Assembly: GCA_029582165.1 (NCBI GenBank)
Contig: CM055881.1
Coordinates: forward strand, 16,015,094 to 16,079,093
Origin: Portulaca oleracea
Lineage: Eukaryota > Streptophyta > Magnoliopsida > Caryophyllales > Portulacaceae
Length of the DNA stretch: 64,000 nucleotides
Reading direction: 5' to 3'
Below the pieces are notes generated by a model. That model searched no databases. It was not told the origin of the DNA and saw only the letters and a list, made by a program, of their open reading frames with translations. Shown here one piece after another: positions 22,167 to 33,410 of the stretch. The number at the start of each line of letters is the position of its first letter. The first letter of the stretch is position 1. The position numbers were made by a program, and so were the translations under genes.

Positions 22167-23948
22167 TCAGAATTGAAACAGGAGGGTTAGGGCTCAAACA
22201 GGAGAAACAGAACCTAAGAAAAAAAAGAAGCGGAAAGAGTTTTTGATAGGAATACAAAAACAAAATCTTAACACCCCCTCAGGCTAACCAATCTAACACA
22301 TCAATTCAACAGGCAAGCACAAAGATTAGTCTGGACAAGATCAAAACTCAGTTCAAATAAGGAAGGAAGAATTTTTTGAAACCAAAAGGAGAGAACAAGC
22401 ACTTCAAAAGCATAAATCCGCTAACAGTGTCAAGAATAATGCAAATATGCATGGTTAGTTATGGACCTAAGTCGGTCAGAAAGAGCAAACCTCACATAGG
22501 AATGAATAAAATCATTGAATCACTCAAATTTCAATATGTATGTAGGTTTTCTTATACTCAAACCAATAGAAACAAATTGCCATAAGCTTGGTAAGAACCT
22601 CGCTCTCCACTACTGGTATGCAATGCACAAGTGACAATCAAAAGGACTTTTTCGGGTTGTAACAAGGCTTAGGTTAGGGGAAAGGAGCGGTAAAATTTGG
22701 GAATGAGGAGTTAAGAGTCATGCTTGGATTGATTTTCAATGAGTATAACACTCTAAACTCTCCTTCTTGCTTAATGTATGCAAGGAATTTCACTTTTCAC
22801 CCCCAACAATATGAAACATCTCAACTGAATACAACCAGGTCAAAGATTTCAGAACTTTAAATTAAATCTCCCTAATCACCCTTTTCTTTTTGGAACTCTT
22901 TTTCTATTTTTTTTTATTTTTTTACTTCTTTTTTTCCCTTTTTGGTGGGTGATCGGGGAGAAGAAAACTATGGAATTATAACTTCGACCTCAATATAATA
23001 AATGAACAACATAACCAAACACCAATTCTTGAAAAGGCGGGACTTTCAGATTCTCCCAATTCGAAACAATAAGCACAATTTCTACCAAACTTCATATTTT
23101 TATTCACAAACACACCAAACCAACTGTTCCTTCCCAAAAAACAACAAACTCTCATTCAACCAAGCAAGGCAAATGGATACTGGATATCAAAGGCCAAGGC
23201 TTGTATTGTCAGGGTTCAATCATGAAAGAAGGGTAAACAAAGGCTTGGTGGGGCGAAAAGAACGGTAAATATAATGAAGGGTAGGCTATTTGGCAATGTA
23301 GCTTTACAAAATAAAATGAATGCCTTAATCCCTTGGTCACAGCGTGTAATACAAATATGTAGTCTTAAGCAAGATGCAAAGCAAGTTCTAGAGATGCAAC
23401 TAATGGGTGAGTCACTCAGGGAATCATGGAATTGATAAAAGTGATCAATTCAAAATATAGGCAATGTGGACTCACGGGATGGGGCTCAATCAACTAAACT
23501 TAGCCCAAAGATTTGCGGCACGCATATTTATATTTTCTATAATAGTCAAAGCAGTAAGATACAACTTTCATAACTTGACTCAAAATCAGAAGATTTGAAG
23601 GAAAAGATTTCAAAAACTTTAGAGATCTCATCCAGACTTTTCTAAGTAAAGCAAGCTAAACTGGAAGTAAGAAAGGTTTACAAATCATCACCGAAGGTGT
23701 TTCCGGTTTTAATCCTAGTCCTATCCTATATCTTTTTTTTTTGGTTTTTGTCTTTTCTAATTTTTTGGTCTTTTTCTAATTTTCTGATTTTTTTTGGATT
23801 TTTGAATAAGTGGATGCAAAAGAAAGAAAAAGAAACAAACTAAGAAAAGAAAAATAAAAATCTACATGCTTCTATCTAATGCAATTTAGGTGGATGCAAT
23901 TTAAAAGAAAAACTTGGAAACAAAAACTTAAGAAAACTAGAAAACATA
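22167..23948 (-). other. Ath-C 3' noncoding region
   Basis: About 1.8 kb between the env-like ORF and the polypurine tract, with long A- or T-rich runs. I see no coding sequence; the ORFs at 22376-22585 and 23002-23268 have no recognisable domain. Confidence 0.55.
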
Positions 23949-24876
23949 CTAGAAACTCAAATAAAAGAAAACAAACAAGCTAAAAACATGAAAACATTCT
24001 AAACTAAGAACAAGCAAAAAAAAAAAAAAGAAACACACGAAAACAAGAAAAATCACACTAAAAATTGAAAAATAAGCATGAAACAAGAAAAAGAAAGACG
24101 AAATAAAAAAAAGATAAACATATAACAAACAAGCTACACTCAAAAGATGGTGGGCTAGCATAGCTGCGGGGTCGGCACGAGTGTCGTCATCAAGCATGCA
24201 ACGCAACATATAACAATCAGCCTGGGTAGCTTTGTTTGAGCTACTGGGTCTCCTGAAGATAGCGCAAGAGAGTATGCGGTGGACATACCTCATCACGGGG
24301 TTTCTAATCATGGTTGCGGGGGTGTTGCTAGGGTCCCAATTGTCAAAACCAGAAATTCTGTAAAAGAAACCCTTTCCATCCCATTCTAAGGGTATGAGGG
24401 ACGAATCCCTACATGTACGCTCGGGAAAACCAAAGGCACGACCAAACTGGGACACAGTCATTGTCCTTTCTTCCCCCAAAAGCTGAAAACGGATACACCC
24501 ATCCCTCCCTTGGAGGTTCATAACTAAGGTAGACAAAAATTCAAGGGTGATTCCCCTATAGGTCAGCTCGCCTAACCTAGCTATGTTGGTCATGTGGCAA
24601 CGTCCTAACATCCAATTTACATCATACAACATACCACAACTACGTAAGAAAGGTTCATGCATATATTTGGTGGGGATGAGGGCTTGTTGGGAAAGGGAAT
24701 GGTACCTCTTCTTAGTTTCCCCTTCAAGTTGAAGGGGTTCGAGCTCCTCGAGTCTCTTGGAGGTGCAGCTTTTTGTTTTCCTTTCTCTGCCGCCGTAGCT
24801 CTGCGTTTCCGGCTGCCACCGGCTCCATCGTCGTCCCCAGAGGTCCGGAGAAGCTCGGATTTTTCATCCTTACCAT
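23949..24876 (-). pseudogene. Athila env-like (ATHILA ORF1 family) remnant
   Basis: The env-like ORF of Athila elements lies between integrase and the 3' LTR; its function is unproven. A start ATG at 24874-24876 (MVR, as in Ath-B) directly follows a likely splice acceptor. A frameshift near 24700-24780 then leads into the main frame (KRYHSLSQQALIPTKYMHEP), with LGRCHMTNIARLGELTYRG, FGFPERTC and MLAHHLLSVACLL. It is more diverged than Ath-A and Ath-B, which resemble each other closely. After ACLL the frame runs into T-rich sequence, giving a hydrophobic tail of about 50 residues that I regard as an artefact. Confidence 0.7.
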
Positions 24877-25374
24877 CTAAAAATACTCACAAAATCAGGA
24901 CAATCACCAAGATAGACTCTAAGTATCAAATAAGCATGATAATAATGCATAAACTTAGTACTAATAATCCCCCCCCCCCCCATGATTATTTGATACTAGG
25001 GATTGAAATTAAGATAAATCTAACATAAAATGTCATCAAAAACAGAGTATAACACCACAACATAATCACAACCAAAGCCTAGACCTAAATTTCTCAATTT
25101 CAACATCACAATGCTCTCTCAATACACCCAACATCACAATTCTCTCAATTCTGGAACAAAAAGATCAAAAATCAATCAACTCAAACCAAGCCCTAATCTA
25201 GAACTCAATCCAAGAATCAAACCCAAATCAAGAAATTCGAATCTTAGGACATAATAATTGGTATAAATTGAACCAATTACTCAATAAACTCAACTATTTA
25301 ATCAAAATCATACCACAATCAAAGTATTATCAAAGAACAAGAGAAAGAGTTGATAATTCCATACCTTGAGTTTG
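24877..25374 (-). other. Putative 5' UTR intron before Ath-C env-like ORF
   Basis: The donor CTCAAG/GTATGG (about 25375) and acceptor TTTTTAG/ATGG (24877) bracket 498 AT-rich bases, and the acceptor sits exactly before the env ATG. Within it, AGTATCAAATAAGCATGA (24919-24936) pairs with sequence near 24982-24999 around a C13 run (24969-24981). Confidence 0.5.
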
Positions 25375-26104
25375 AAGTGGGAAGAGGAATGGAGCTTGAA
25401 GGTTCAAAGTGTGAGAGTGCAAGTGAGAAGAGAAAAGAGAGAGAAGGTGGCGGCGCCGGCTAGGTGGACGGCGGCGTCGACGGTGGTGGTTCATGGTGGC
25501 GCTGGTGGTGTTTTGGGAGGGGGGTTGTCGGGTGTTAGGGCAAAAGCAAGAGGGAGGTTTTGTTTTGAAAGAAAGAAAAAGGGGCCTCGACTAAATTAAA
25601 AGAGGCGGGCAAAAGAGCTGGGCAAAATAACAAAACGCAGGCAGCGTTTTAAAAACGCGGCTTGCGTTTTGCAAAAAATACTCACTTGGACTTTTTGGAC
25701 GAGGCGCGACCAGCGTCTTGAAAACGTTGGCTGCGTTTTCCTACCTGATGGTGGTAATTCGATTTCTTGCAACTTTTTGCTTATTTTCTCCCTTTTCTTT
25801 GTTTACTCCTTATTTTCCCTACAATTTGACATAGCAAAAATCCCTACACACATCTATCAACATAAAATTCATTAGGTTAGAAATAACAATGTTAATAGGA
25901 GCCATGGAATTTCTTGAATTTCTTCTTTTTTTTCTCTACACACTAAAAGAAAAATATTAGTAAACTTCAAAATAAAAATTACTAAGGAGTAAAAACTGAA
26001 AGAAAATAATTGAAATAAAAAGTTGGGGAGGAATAAATATTAGATAATGATATACCTCCATGGGGTTGCTTTGTTTAATGTCGTTAGCTCGATGTTATGG
26101 ACCC
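25375..26104 (-). promoter_or_regulatory. Linker with palindromes and CT-rich leader before env-like ORF
   Basis: At 25625-25745 three to four copies of AAAACGCAGGCAGCGTTTT-type palindromes occur, the same motif as in this element's LTR. Downstream on the minus strand (25600-25375) comes a C/T-rich leader ending at the putative splice donor. The distal part (25760-26100) is AT-rich, with KQSNPMEVYHY-like residues near 26050 that suggest the tail of pol. RT to integrase are absent. This could be an internal promoter. Confidence 0.5.
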
Positions 26105-27997
26105 CTACTCATCGGGGTCCTTGATCCGTTTTGGAACCGGATCTCCATCATCATGAATTATTTTCGAAACTTGTTTTTGAATCAACTTGCCTTTTGGTAC
26201 TTCGTACTCCGTCATCGACTTTCCTAGCTCGATGATCATTGTCCCTTTCCTCATATCCATCTTGCAATTGACAGCTGAAAGGAAAGAACTCCCTAGAATA
26301 ATCTCTGGTTCTGGATCTTCTCCTGTATCTAAAATCATGAAATCAACAGGAACAACATGCTCTCCTATTTGGAGGGGAGCGTCATATGAGATCCCTAGAG
26401 GTTTCCTAAGGGTCTTGTCTTCTAGACGAAGAATCTTATCGGTCACCCTTAATTCCCTATGTTCATACTTCCTTAGGTAAGACTTAGGCAAAACATTCAC
26501 TTCGGATCTTGTATCACACAATGCATACTTGATGGGTTTACCATCCAACTGAACAGGGATCCTAAAATTGCTTAGGTCTTCCTTATTAGGCATAATTGAG
26601 GGGGTTATGGTTCCCTCTAGTAGGTCCGGTTTAGGGTCGGTCTTGACTTCTTCATCTAAAATTTGTTCTCCTAAAGGTTTGTACTCAAGGTTCACTTCCT
26701 CGCAAGTTATAGCATTACACTGAGTACTCGGGTTAGGAACAGGTTGAGGTGGTAAACTAGTAGAGCGAGTCGCTCAATTAGCGATCTGGTTTTCTAAAAT
26801 CTTATTATAGGTTGCTAAAGCCTCTACCTTTTGCATTAGGTCTTTTATGACACCTTCCTGTTTCTGCTGTCCGACGATAAGGCTTTCCATCATGGTTTCT
26901 AAGTTAGACTTTCGAGGAGGGCCTTGTTGAGCTGGTCTTTGAGGTGGGGGAACATACTTTTGCCGTCCTTGTCCTTGAAGCGAACCAGTAGGGTTGTCAT
27001 TCCTATAGGAAAAGTTCGGGTGGTTCCTAAGTCCAGGATGGTAAGTATTAGAACTCATGTCATAATTCTGTCTAGGGTTGCCAATATAGTTGGCCTGTTG
27101 GACTTGTTCATTACTAACTCCACTTGTAGGGCAAGTAAAAGTTTCATGTTCGGTCGACTGACAGACATTGCAGGTCGGAGGGTTAGGTGGTTAACTCAAT
27201 CGGTCCATTTTTAGCGTTAAAGAATCAAGTTTATATGACAATAAAGAAATTGCATCAACATTAAACTTACCTCCCGCCGTTTGGCGGGGTTTAGACCATT
27301 GATACGAGTTGTTCACTAGATGTTCGATCAGACTAGTGATTTGAGGAACAGTCTTGTCCATAAGATTGCCTCCGGCTGCAGAGAGGATGCTTCCTCTCGT
27401 CGACTCATTCCCTCCATTGAAGAAGGATTGGACAGGAACCCAAGGTTCAAATCCATGCTGAGGACATTGTCGAAGAATGTCCTTAAATCTCTCCCAAGCA
27501 TCGTACAGTGTCTCATCCGGCTCTTGCGTGAATGTAGAAATCTGATTCCTTAGGCTGGTGAGCTTGCTTGGAGGAAAATACTTCGCCAAAAAGGTACTGG
27601 CGAGTTCATCGAATGTTGTGACCGAATTTGGTGGAAGCGAATCGAGCCACTCCCGCGCTTTGCCTTCCAACGAGAACGGGAAGAGACACAGTTTGCTGGC
27701 GTCCTCCAACACGTTGTTGGCCTTGTAAGTGTCACAAGCTTGACGAAAAAGTCGAAGATGTCGGTTCGGGTCTTCATTGGTCGATGTTCTCCCAACTCTT
27801 CTTCCTTTTCCTTTTCCGATTTTTGCTCTTCTTCGCCCGTTTCTTGGATTTTCTTGAAATTCTTTCTCCAGTCTTGCTCTTTTCCTTCTCTCTCAAAGTG
27901 TGCGTTCGATCTCGGGATCGTACTCGGAAAAGAAATATTTTTGCATAAACCTGAAAAAGACAAAAACAAGAACATCAAGCATAATAAAGAACAATAA
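26105..27997 (-). pseudogene. Athila gag-protease (Ath-C), three in-frame stops
   Basis: One reading frame runs from MQKYFFSEYDPEIERTL (about 27997) through gag and protease. Gag shows NEDPNRHLRLFRQACDTYKA, LFPFSLEGKAREWLDSLPP, CPQHGFEPWVP and a zinc knuckle CNVCQSTEHETFTC (about 27110-27155). Protease covers 26105-26695 with the flap-side stretch GEHVVPVDFMILDTGEDPEP and ILGSSFLSAVNCKMD. In-frame stops lie near 27941, at 27191-27193 and at 26774-26776. The protease active-site triad reads D-T-R instead of D-[TL]-G (ALCDTRSEVNVLP), so the enzyme should be dead. Protease is followed directly by post-integrase linker, so RT, RNase H and integrase have been deleted. Confidence 0.87.
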
Positions 27998-28560
27998 AGA
28001 AAAATAACAAAAAGTAAATAACCAAGTTACCAAGAGCGCGTTCGTGGATTTGAACTTGAGGCCTCTTGGAAGCTTTTGCATGTGCTCTTTACATAATTTT
28101 TTCATGGATTTCATGGCTAAATGAAGCTTCATTGCTTACGTAAAGATTGTGCATGCAATAATCTACAAAATTCACATATAATGATGCATGCAATTTCATC
28201 CGAACTTGTGCATGTAGATTGCATGCAAGCAAGTGTCTTGGCTTGGAAATCCTTAGATAATAATGCTTACATGGAGGCTTGATCTTGGGAGCTCTTGCAA
28301 ATCCTTGCATGTTTCTTTTACGTAGCTCATGCATGACATGCATGGTTTGGCTTTAATCATTTTTATGTAAAAGTTGTGCATGCAATTTCCCTTATAATCT
28401 TGAGCATGTAAAGTGCATAAATGCAAGTCTTTTGGCTTCAGTTTTGACTTTGGTTTTGCCTTCCCTAATTTTCTTATTTTATAACTAAAGTACATAAAGA
28501 AGAAATAATAAAAATTACATCAAAAATATACAAATATTATGCTAAAATCCGGTGTCTACA
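27998..28560 (-). mobile_element. Leader or Tat-like LTR U3 fragment with GCATGC repeats
   Basis: The right end on the minus strand reads TGTAGACACCGG (28549-28560), the start of Tat LTRs. The body contains a diverged tandem duplication of about 195 bp with repeated TTGCATGCAA/TTGCATGCACAA palindromes (about 28130-28400). The left end has a polypyrimidine-AG just before the Ath-C gag. It is either a truncated LTR of a further Tat element or the Ath-C leader fused to one. No primer site is visible. Confidence 0.45.
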
Positions 28561-29132
28561 GAAGGATGGAAGAGAATGATGATGATAATAGTTGATGGAG
28601 AGAGTAGAGAGGGTGGATGATAGTAGAGAATTGAGAGGTGTTGATGATGATTGTTGGTGAGAGTTGTTTATGAAATGAGTGAGGATGAGGGGGGTATTTA
28701 TAGGTGACAGAGAAGTTGATGAAGAGGGAAGGAGGGGAGAAAAGATCCAAAGATCATGCCCCACATGCAAATGGCAAGGCCACACGACCATTCTCAAGAT
28801 CAAGGGTCAAGGTCAACCGAGCTATGATCATGGGATTACATTTGACTTGGGGAAAAAGTGGTGTCAAAAATCTAAAATGGAAAGCAAGGCCCCGCGGCCG
28901 TCCAATTTGCTGCACACGGATTGCCAGCGTGGCAATCGCATAGCCGGGCCATGGAAATGAGGAAGGTCGCGTGACCTTCCTATTTTTCACTGGGCTGGGC
29001 GCGCTTCTTGGCCTTGCTTGAAAATGAGCAAGGCCCCATGGCCTTCTTGTTTTTCTTGGGTGAGGTACGGCTCGACTATGTTGGTCCAATTTTCTCGGGT
29101 GAGATTTACCGTTACAAAATTTGGCATCTACA
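28561..29132 (-). mobile_element. 3' LTR of Tat element Tat-T, truncated
   Basis: Minus strand: starts TGTAGATGCCAAATTTTG at 29132 and matches the 5' LTR at 38655-39293 at about 90% identity. It stops abruptly at 28561 (GAAGGATGG). The TATA box (CTATAAATACC) lies at about 28694-28704, with palindromes such as GGAAGGTCGCGTGACCTTCC (about 28962) upstream of it on the element strand. Confidence 0.85.
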
Positions 29133-29147
29133 AAGAGCCCCCACGTT
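29133..29147 (-). other. Polypurine tract of Tat-T
   Basis: AACGTGGGGGCTCTT on the minus strand abuts the LTR start; the same tract type is seen in Tat-H. Confidence 0.8.
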
Positions 29148-29269
29148 GATCGAGTCCGAATAGGGTGAAGGTCAAAGTAGCTTGGGGTGTTGATTAGTCG
29201 TGACTAGGTGGCAAGTGGTGACAGTGCTCTTGAAAAGAGGACGATGTTGGTGCTCTTTTAACGGCAACC

Positions 29270-29810
29270 TGGAAGATGTCGGCAACCTTTTAACAGCAGC
29301 GGGAAGATGGTGGTCCCTTTTAGCAGCAACCTAAGATGGCGGTCCCTTTGAGCGGCAACCTGGTGTCAGCGACCTTTTAGCGGTAGTTGGAAGATGGCGG
29401 TCCCTTTTAGGAGCAACCTGGTGTCAGCCACCTTTTAGCGATAGCTGGATGATGGCGGTCCCTTTTAGCGGCAACCTGAATGGTGGCAGCGCCTTTAAGC
29501 GGCAACCAGGTGTCAGCAACCTTTTAGCGGCAGCTGGAAGATAGCGGTCCCTTTTAGCAGCAACCTGAATGATGGCGGTGCTTTTTAACGACAACCTAGT
29601 GTCAGCAACCTTTTAGCGGCAATTAGAAGATGTTGCTCCCTTTTAGCGGCAACTTGGATGATGGCGGTACCTTTTACCGACAACCTGGAGATGGATATTA
29701 GCGGCTGTTGGATGATGGCGATGCTCTTTTAACGGCATTCTGAAGATGGATGTCACCGACCTTTTAGTGGCGGCTGGAAGATGATGTCCCGGTTTTCCCG
29801 GTGTCGGTGA
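29270..29810. repeat. Tandem repeats in Tat-T 3' noncoding region (array 1)
   Basis: About ten diverged units of 45-60 bp built on GATGGCGGTCCCTTTTAGCG and GCAACCTGGTGTCAGC. Related units occur at 17040-17095 in Tat-H. Confidence 0.88.
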
Positions 29811-29939
29811 TGGTTCTCATCTGAGAAACCAAAGTAGAATGTCAGATTATTTTGAGCAATGACTGGAGATATAGAGAATTACCTGTCTGGCAGATTTATC
29901 GCAACCGATCCAAACTCCTTTTCCCCTTTGTTTTGGTCA

Positions 29940-30300
29940 GTGTCCCAGTCTTTCCCGATGTCGATAATGCCTAAGGAATTTTCCCGAAGTGGATTGAATT
30001 TTCTCGAGGCAGATCAAATTTTCCTGATACGGATGGTGCCCAACGAATTTTCCCGAGGCGGATCAAATTTTCCCAATGTTGATGGTGCCCAACAGATTTT
30101 CCCGAGGCGGATCGGACTTTCCCGATGTTGATGATGACTGACGGATTTTCCCGTGGCGAAGCAGTTAATGATGCCCAAGGGATTTTCCTGAGGCGGATCA
30201 GATTTTCCCGTTGTTGACGGTGCTCAACGGATTTTCCCGAGACGGATTGGATTTTCTCGATGTAGATGGTGCCCAATGGATTTTCCCGAGGCGGATGATT
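29940..30300. repeat. Tandem repeats in Tat-T 3' noncoding region (array 2)
   Basis: Eight or nine diverged units of 40-50 bp built on GGATTTTCCCGAGGCGGAT and TGTTGATGGTGCCCAAC. They are distinct from array 1, but both share the TTTCCCG core also found in the Tat-H array. Confidence 0.88.
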
Positions 30301-30681
30301 GTGTCGGTGGCGTCCATGGCAACTTTTGTTGCATTGGCAAACTAGAAGATTGCCATGAGGATGAGCTTTGCACAATAGTCCGCTCGAACTTGAAAGAACT
30401 TATCCAGAGTGTGATTAGAACTTCCTCTAATCTTGCTCTTGATGATTAGCAGTCGAGTTTGAGCCTCTATGTGAGATGAATTTCCTCTTCTCTCAATGAG
30501 TATGCATGCACCTGGTCTTCTAGACTCTAGACTCCTATGCACTTATGCATCAGCTTGTTATAATGACCTCTTGATGCAATGCAATGACCTGGAGAATATG
30601 TACATGAACGATATTTTACAATGCATATGACTCAACATGTAGTTAGCCCCAAGTACCAAGACTAGAAAGATGATTCCCTAA

Positions 30682-31279
30682 TGGGCCGTTTGGCATGCAA
30701 TGGGAATGGGAATGGGAATTCATAATGGGACTGGAATGGGAAAGAGAACTAACATGTGTTTATGAATAACCAACCTTCTTGTTTGTTTTGTAGTAATTCA
30801 AATTGTGAATAGGATTGGGAATAAACACACATTGACAAAAATACCCTTTTATTAATTTATGAATTTTTTAATAAATTGAAATGGATAGAAGGCCATAAGT
30901 GATACACATTTACTTCTAGAAAATCAATTACGATACGAAAAAAATTAAAAAAATTTAAGTTCATAAAGATTTCAATAAAAATTTATTAAACATTAAATAT
31001 GAATTAAAAATTAAAAACAAGTATATCTTCTAAATAGGAGGGATAGTCTTGGTAATAACAATTAAACATAAGGGCAAAATTGGTATTTAGCAGTGACTAC
31101 TGAATTCCCATCTCCAATTACCACCACCCCCCGGTAATAGATTACTGGGAGTTGGGGCATTCTATTCCCATTCCCATTACTCACTTTTTTTTAATTACTG
31201 CAAAACAAACATGTCAGTAGTATTCCCAATTATCCTACTCCCATTCCCAACCCTCTACTCCCTCATACCAAACGGCCCC
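30682..31279. mobile_element. Tourist-like MITE (PIF/Harbinger type)
   Basis: Terminal inverted repeats GGGCCGTTTGGCAT (left) and GGGGCCGTTTGGTAT (right, reverse complement) are flanked by TAA on both sides (30679-30681 and 31280-31282). The subterminal parts are rich in TGGGAATGGGAAT on the left and its complement on the right. About 598 bp with no transposase. It is inserted in the Tat-T 3' region. Confidence 0.8.
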
Positions 31280-31282
31280 TAA

Positions 31283-33410
31283 GTGTCAGAGTAACTCGAC
31301 ATACAATTTCAGGACATAGTAGGATAGTGAGGCTTATGACAAGGCCTAATGGTGATGGCATTGCCTTGGATGACTTGTCTTCTCCTCTTTCTTTCTTGGA
31401 TCATTTTTGGGATAAGTAGAGCTCCCACGACAGGTTATGTGAGGGCTAAAGGAGCCCCTAGTTCAAATGAACTCTTCTCTTGAGTTGGATGTTGTTTGTA
31501 ATTAGCCATTGATGTGGCTGATTTCATATCCTTGACGGACGGGCCTTGCTCAGGTGTGCTGAGAACGGGCCTTGAAATATCAACTGTTGCACTTGCAGTA
31601 TAATGACCGAGTCAAAAAAATCTCTGGTTGTCTGGGAGGATGAAAAGGGTTGGCAAAAGAGGGTAAGTTTGATGATGGTCAGATGCATTCATGGATGTTC
31701 TTGGTTAAGAAGGAGATGACGGTGGGTTAATGGTCGAATATGGGTTTGTCATGATTGAGAGATGACCATGTTTCAGCTAAGGTTAAACGGATGGCAAGGG
31801 TTAAGTCACCTCATAGAAGAAGAGGTGCGAGATGGTCGAGATGAATTCGTGTCATAGGAAGAGAAATGGTTGGCTATTCGGATGTGAAGGTAGTCCAAGT
31901 CTAACCGAAGGAAGGTTGGGGAATTATGATGGCGGGGATATGAAAGAACTTCGAAATCTAGGATTTACTCTCTTTTTGCCAAACCTGCCCTGACCGGTTT
32001 TAATTTCAGGCTAGCCTCTCTTATCACGCTCTCCTTCTAGCTCGGGGTTCCGAGCTAGCCTCTCTTGTTTTCTTTTTCTCCTTTTGCCTAGCTTGTGGTT
32101 CTGAGCTATCCCCTTTCATTTTTTCTCAAAGACCAAATTTTGTGACAAAGGATGCTCCTTTATTGTAGTGGTCTGGCCTCAAAAAGGTTTTCCTACGTAT
32201 CCGATGTGGAATCAGACCAATCGTAGTTCATAAGGTGCAGCTTCAAAGGATTGGTGCCTCGAGGAGGGCTTGGTGAGGTGGGCTTAAGGATTCTTATGGA
32301 CGCAAAGGCGTGATGAAAATGCGAAGGCTTAGCGCGCAGGGCTTGAGAACAATTTGGAAGGTTTATGAACGATTTTCAGTGTGCGTAACTGTTAGCTCCG
32401 TCTCCGATTCCTCACCTTGCTTTTTTTTCTTTTTTTCTTTTCTCTCTTTTATTTTTTCGCTTTCTTATTCCTTTTTTTTGTTGGCATGCTTCGAGATTTG
32501 GACGGTCCAAACGGGGCTTACTCTCCCAGCACAGGTTTTTCCATACGCAAGCAATGTGCTTAAGGGACATGAGTGTCATACCACCCATGCCGACCCATGT
32601 TGGTGGACCAAGTAGGAACTCTCTCTTTTCTTTTCTTTTTCTTTTTCTTTTTGCTTTCTTCTCTTCTTTTTTTTGACTTTCTTCTTCATGGGACTAACTC
32701 TTGTTTGCCTTTCTGATGTTATTAGTCAAGCACACCTTTTGGCTTAGGGGTAGATATGGAGTGGTTATAAAGAGATTGACCGGGTTTTCGAACGATGATT
32801 GTTATGGGTGATGCAAAGATGGATGACTTAGTGATGGTGATAAGTAGGGATAAATGTTGTGGGCGAATGTGATGGTAACAGGGGATACAGATGCTGACGT
32901 GGGTGGTGAGGCGGTAGCCCCCCGGTCTTAGGCACGTTTTGTTCAAGTTGCTAGTCTAGGAGCATAGAGATGTCCACTTTCAAGAGACTTGTGGTTTTGG
33001 TCTTCTCTCTTTTTTCCCAACCTGCTTAATGAATGCAGACTGACTTCTCTCTTTTTTTTATTTTTTTTCTTCTTTTTCTTCTGTTTTTTTTTCTCTTAAT
33101 TTTATTTTAAACCCTAGATTCTTAAGTTGACAAACATGATGAACGAAAGGGTATATGAGAGTGATGATAAATGGGTATGTCAGACTTGGATGTGAAGGCT
33201 AACGAATGGGTGAAGGAGCCTTTCAACTCAAGTTAAGAGTGCAAGCACGAGATTCTCAAACAATCGCAATCAAATAGATGCATCTTAATGAATTCAAAAG
33301 ACAAGCATATCGAAGACCGACTAAATGTTGACTCTAAAATAGAATGCTCAAAGAATTCTAACCCTAGCTAACTTCGAAGTCCCCTTTCCTACTTCTGGAG
33401 GGTCATTGCT
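31283..33410 (-). other. Tat-T 3' noncoding region
   Basis: About 2 kb between gag and the repeat arrays. It contains a perfect hairpin CTAGCTCGG-GGTT-CCGAGCTAG (32037-32058) with an imperfect second copy near 32092, a CCTACGTATCCGATGTGGAA block (32193) and several CT-rich runs. No pol domain is recognisable, so the element is gag-only. ORFs at 32310-32615 and 32722-32946 are not supported. Confidence 0.65.
32524..32543 (-). other. 20-bp block shared with Athila 3' regions
   Basis: On the element strand this reads TGGAAAAACCTGTGCTGGGA. It matches TGGAAAAGACTGTGTTGGGA of Ath-A (46287-46306) and Ath-B (61164-61183) at 17 of 20 positions, in the same orientation relative to the element. A CTTAAG and a T/C-rich run follow at similar spacing. 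Confidence 0.6.

Noticed and set aside
23949..24110. Hydrophobic C-terminal tail of the Ath-C env-like ORF as transmembrane anchor
   Set aside because: The tail begins where similarity to Athila ORF1 ends and is encoded by poly-T rich DNA; Ath-A and Ath-B have no such segment.
27998..28560. This region as the 5' LTR of Ath-C
   Set aside because: Its start (TGTAGACACCGG) and sequence do not match the Ath-C 3' LTR, and there is no primer site before gag.
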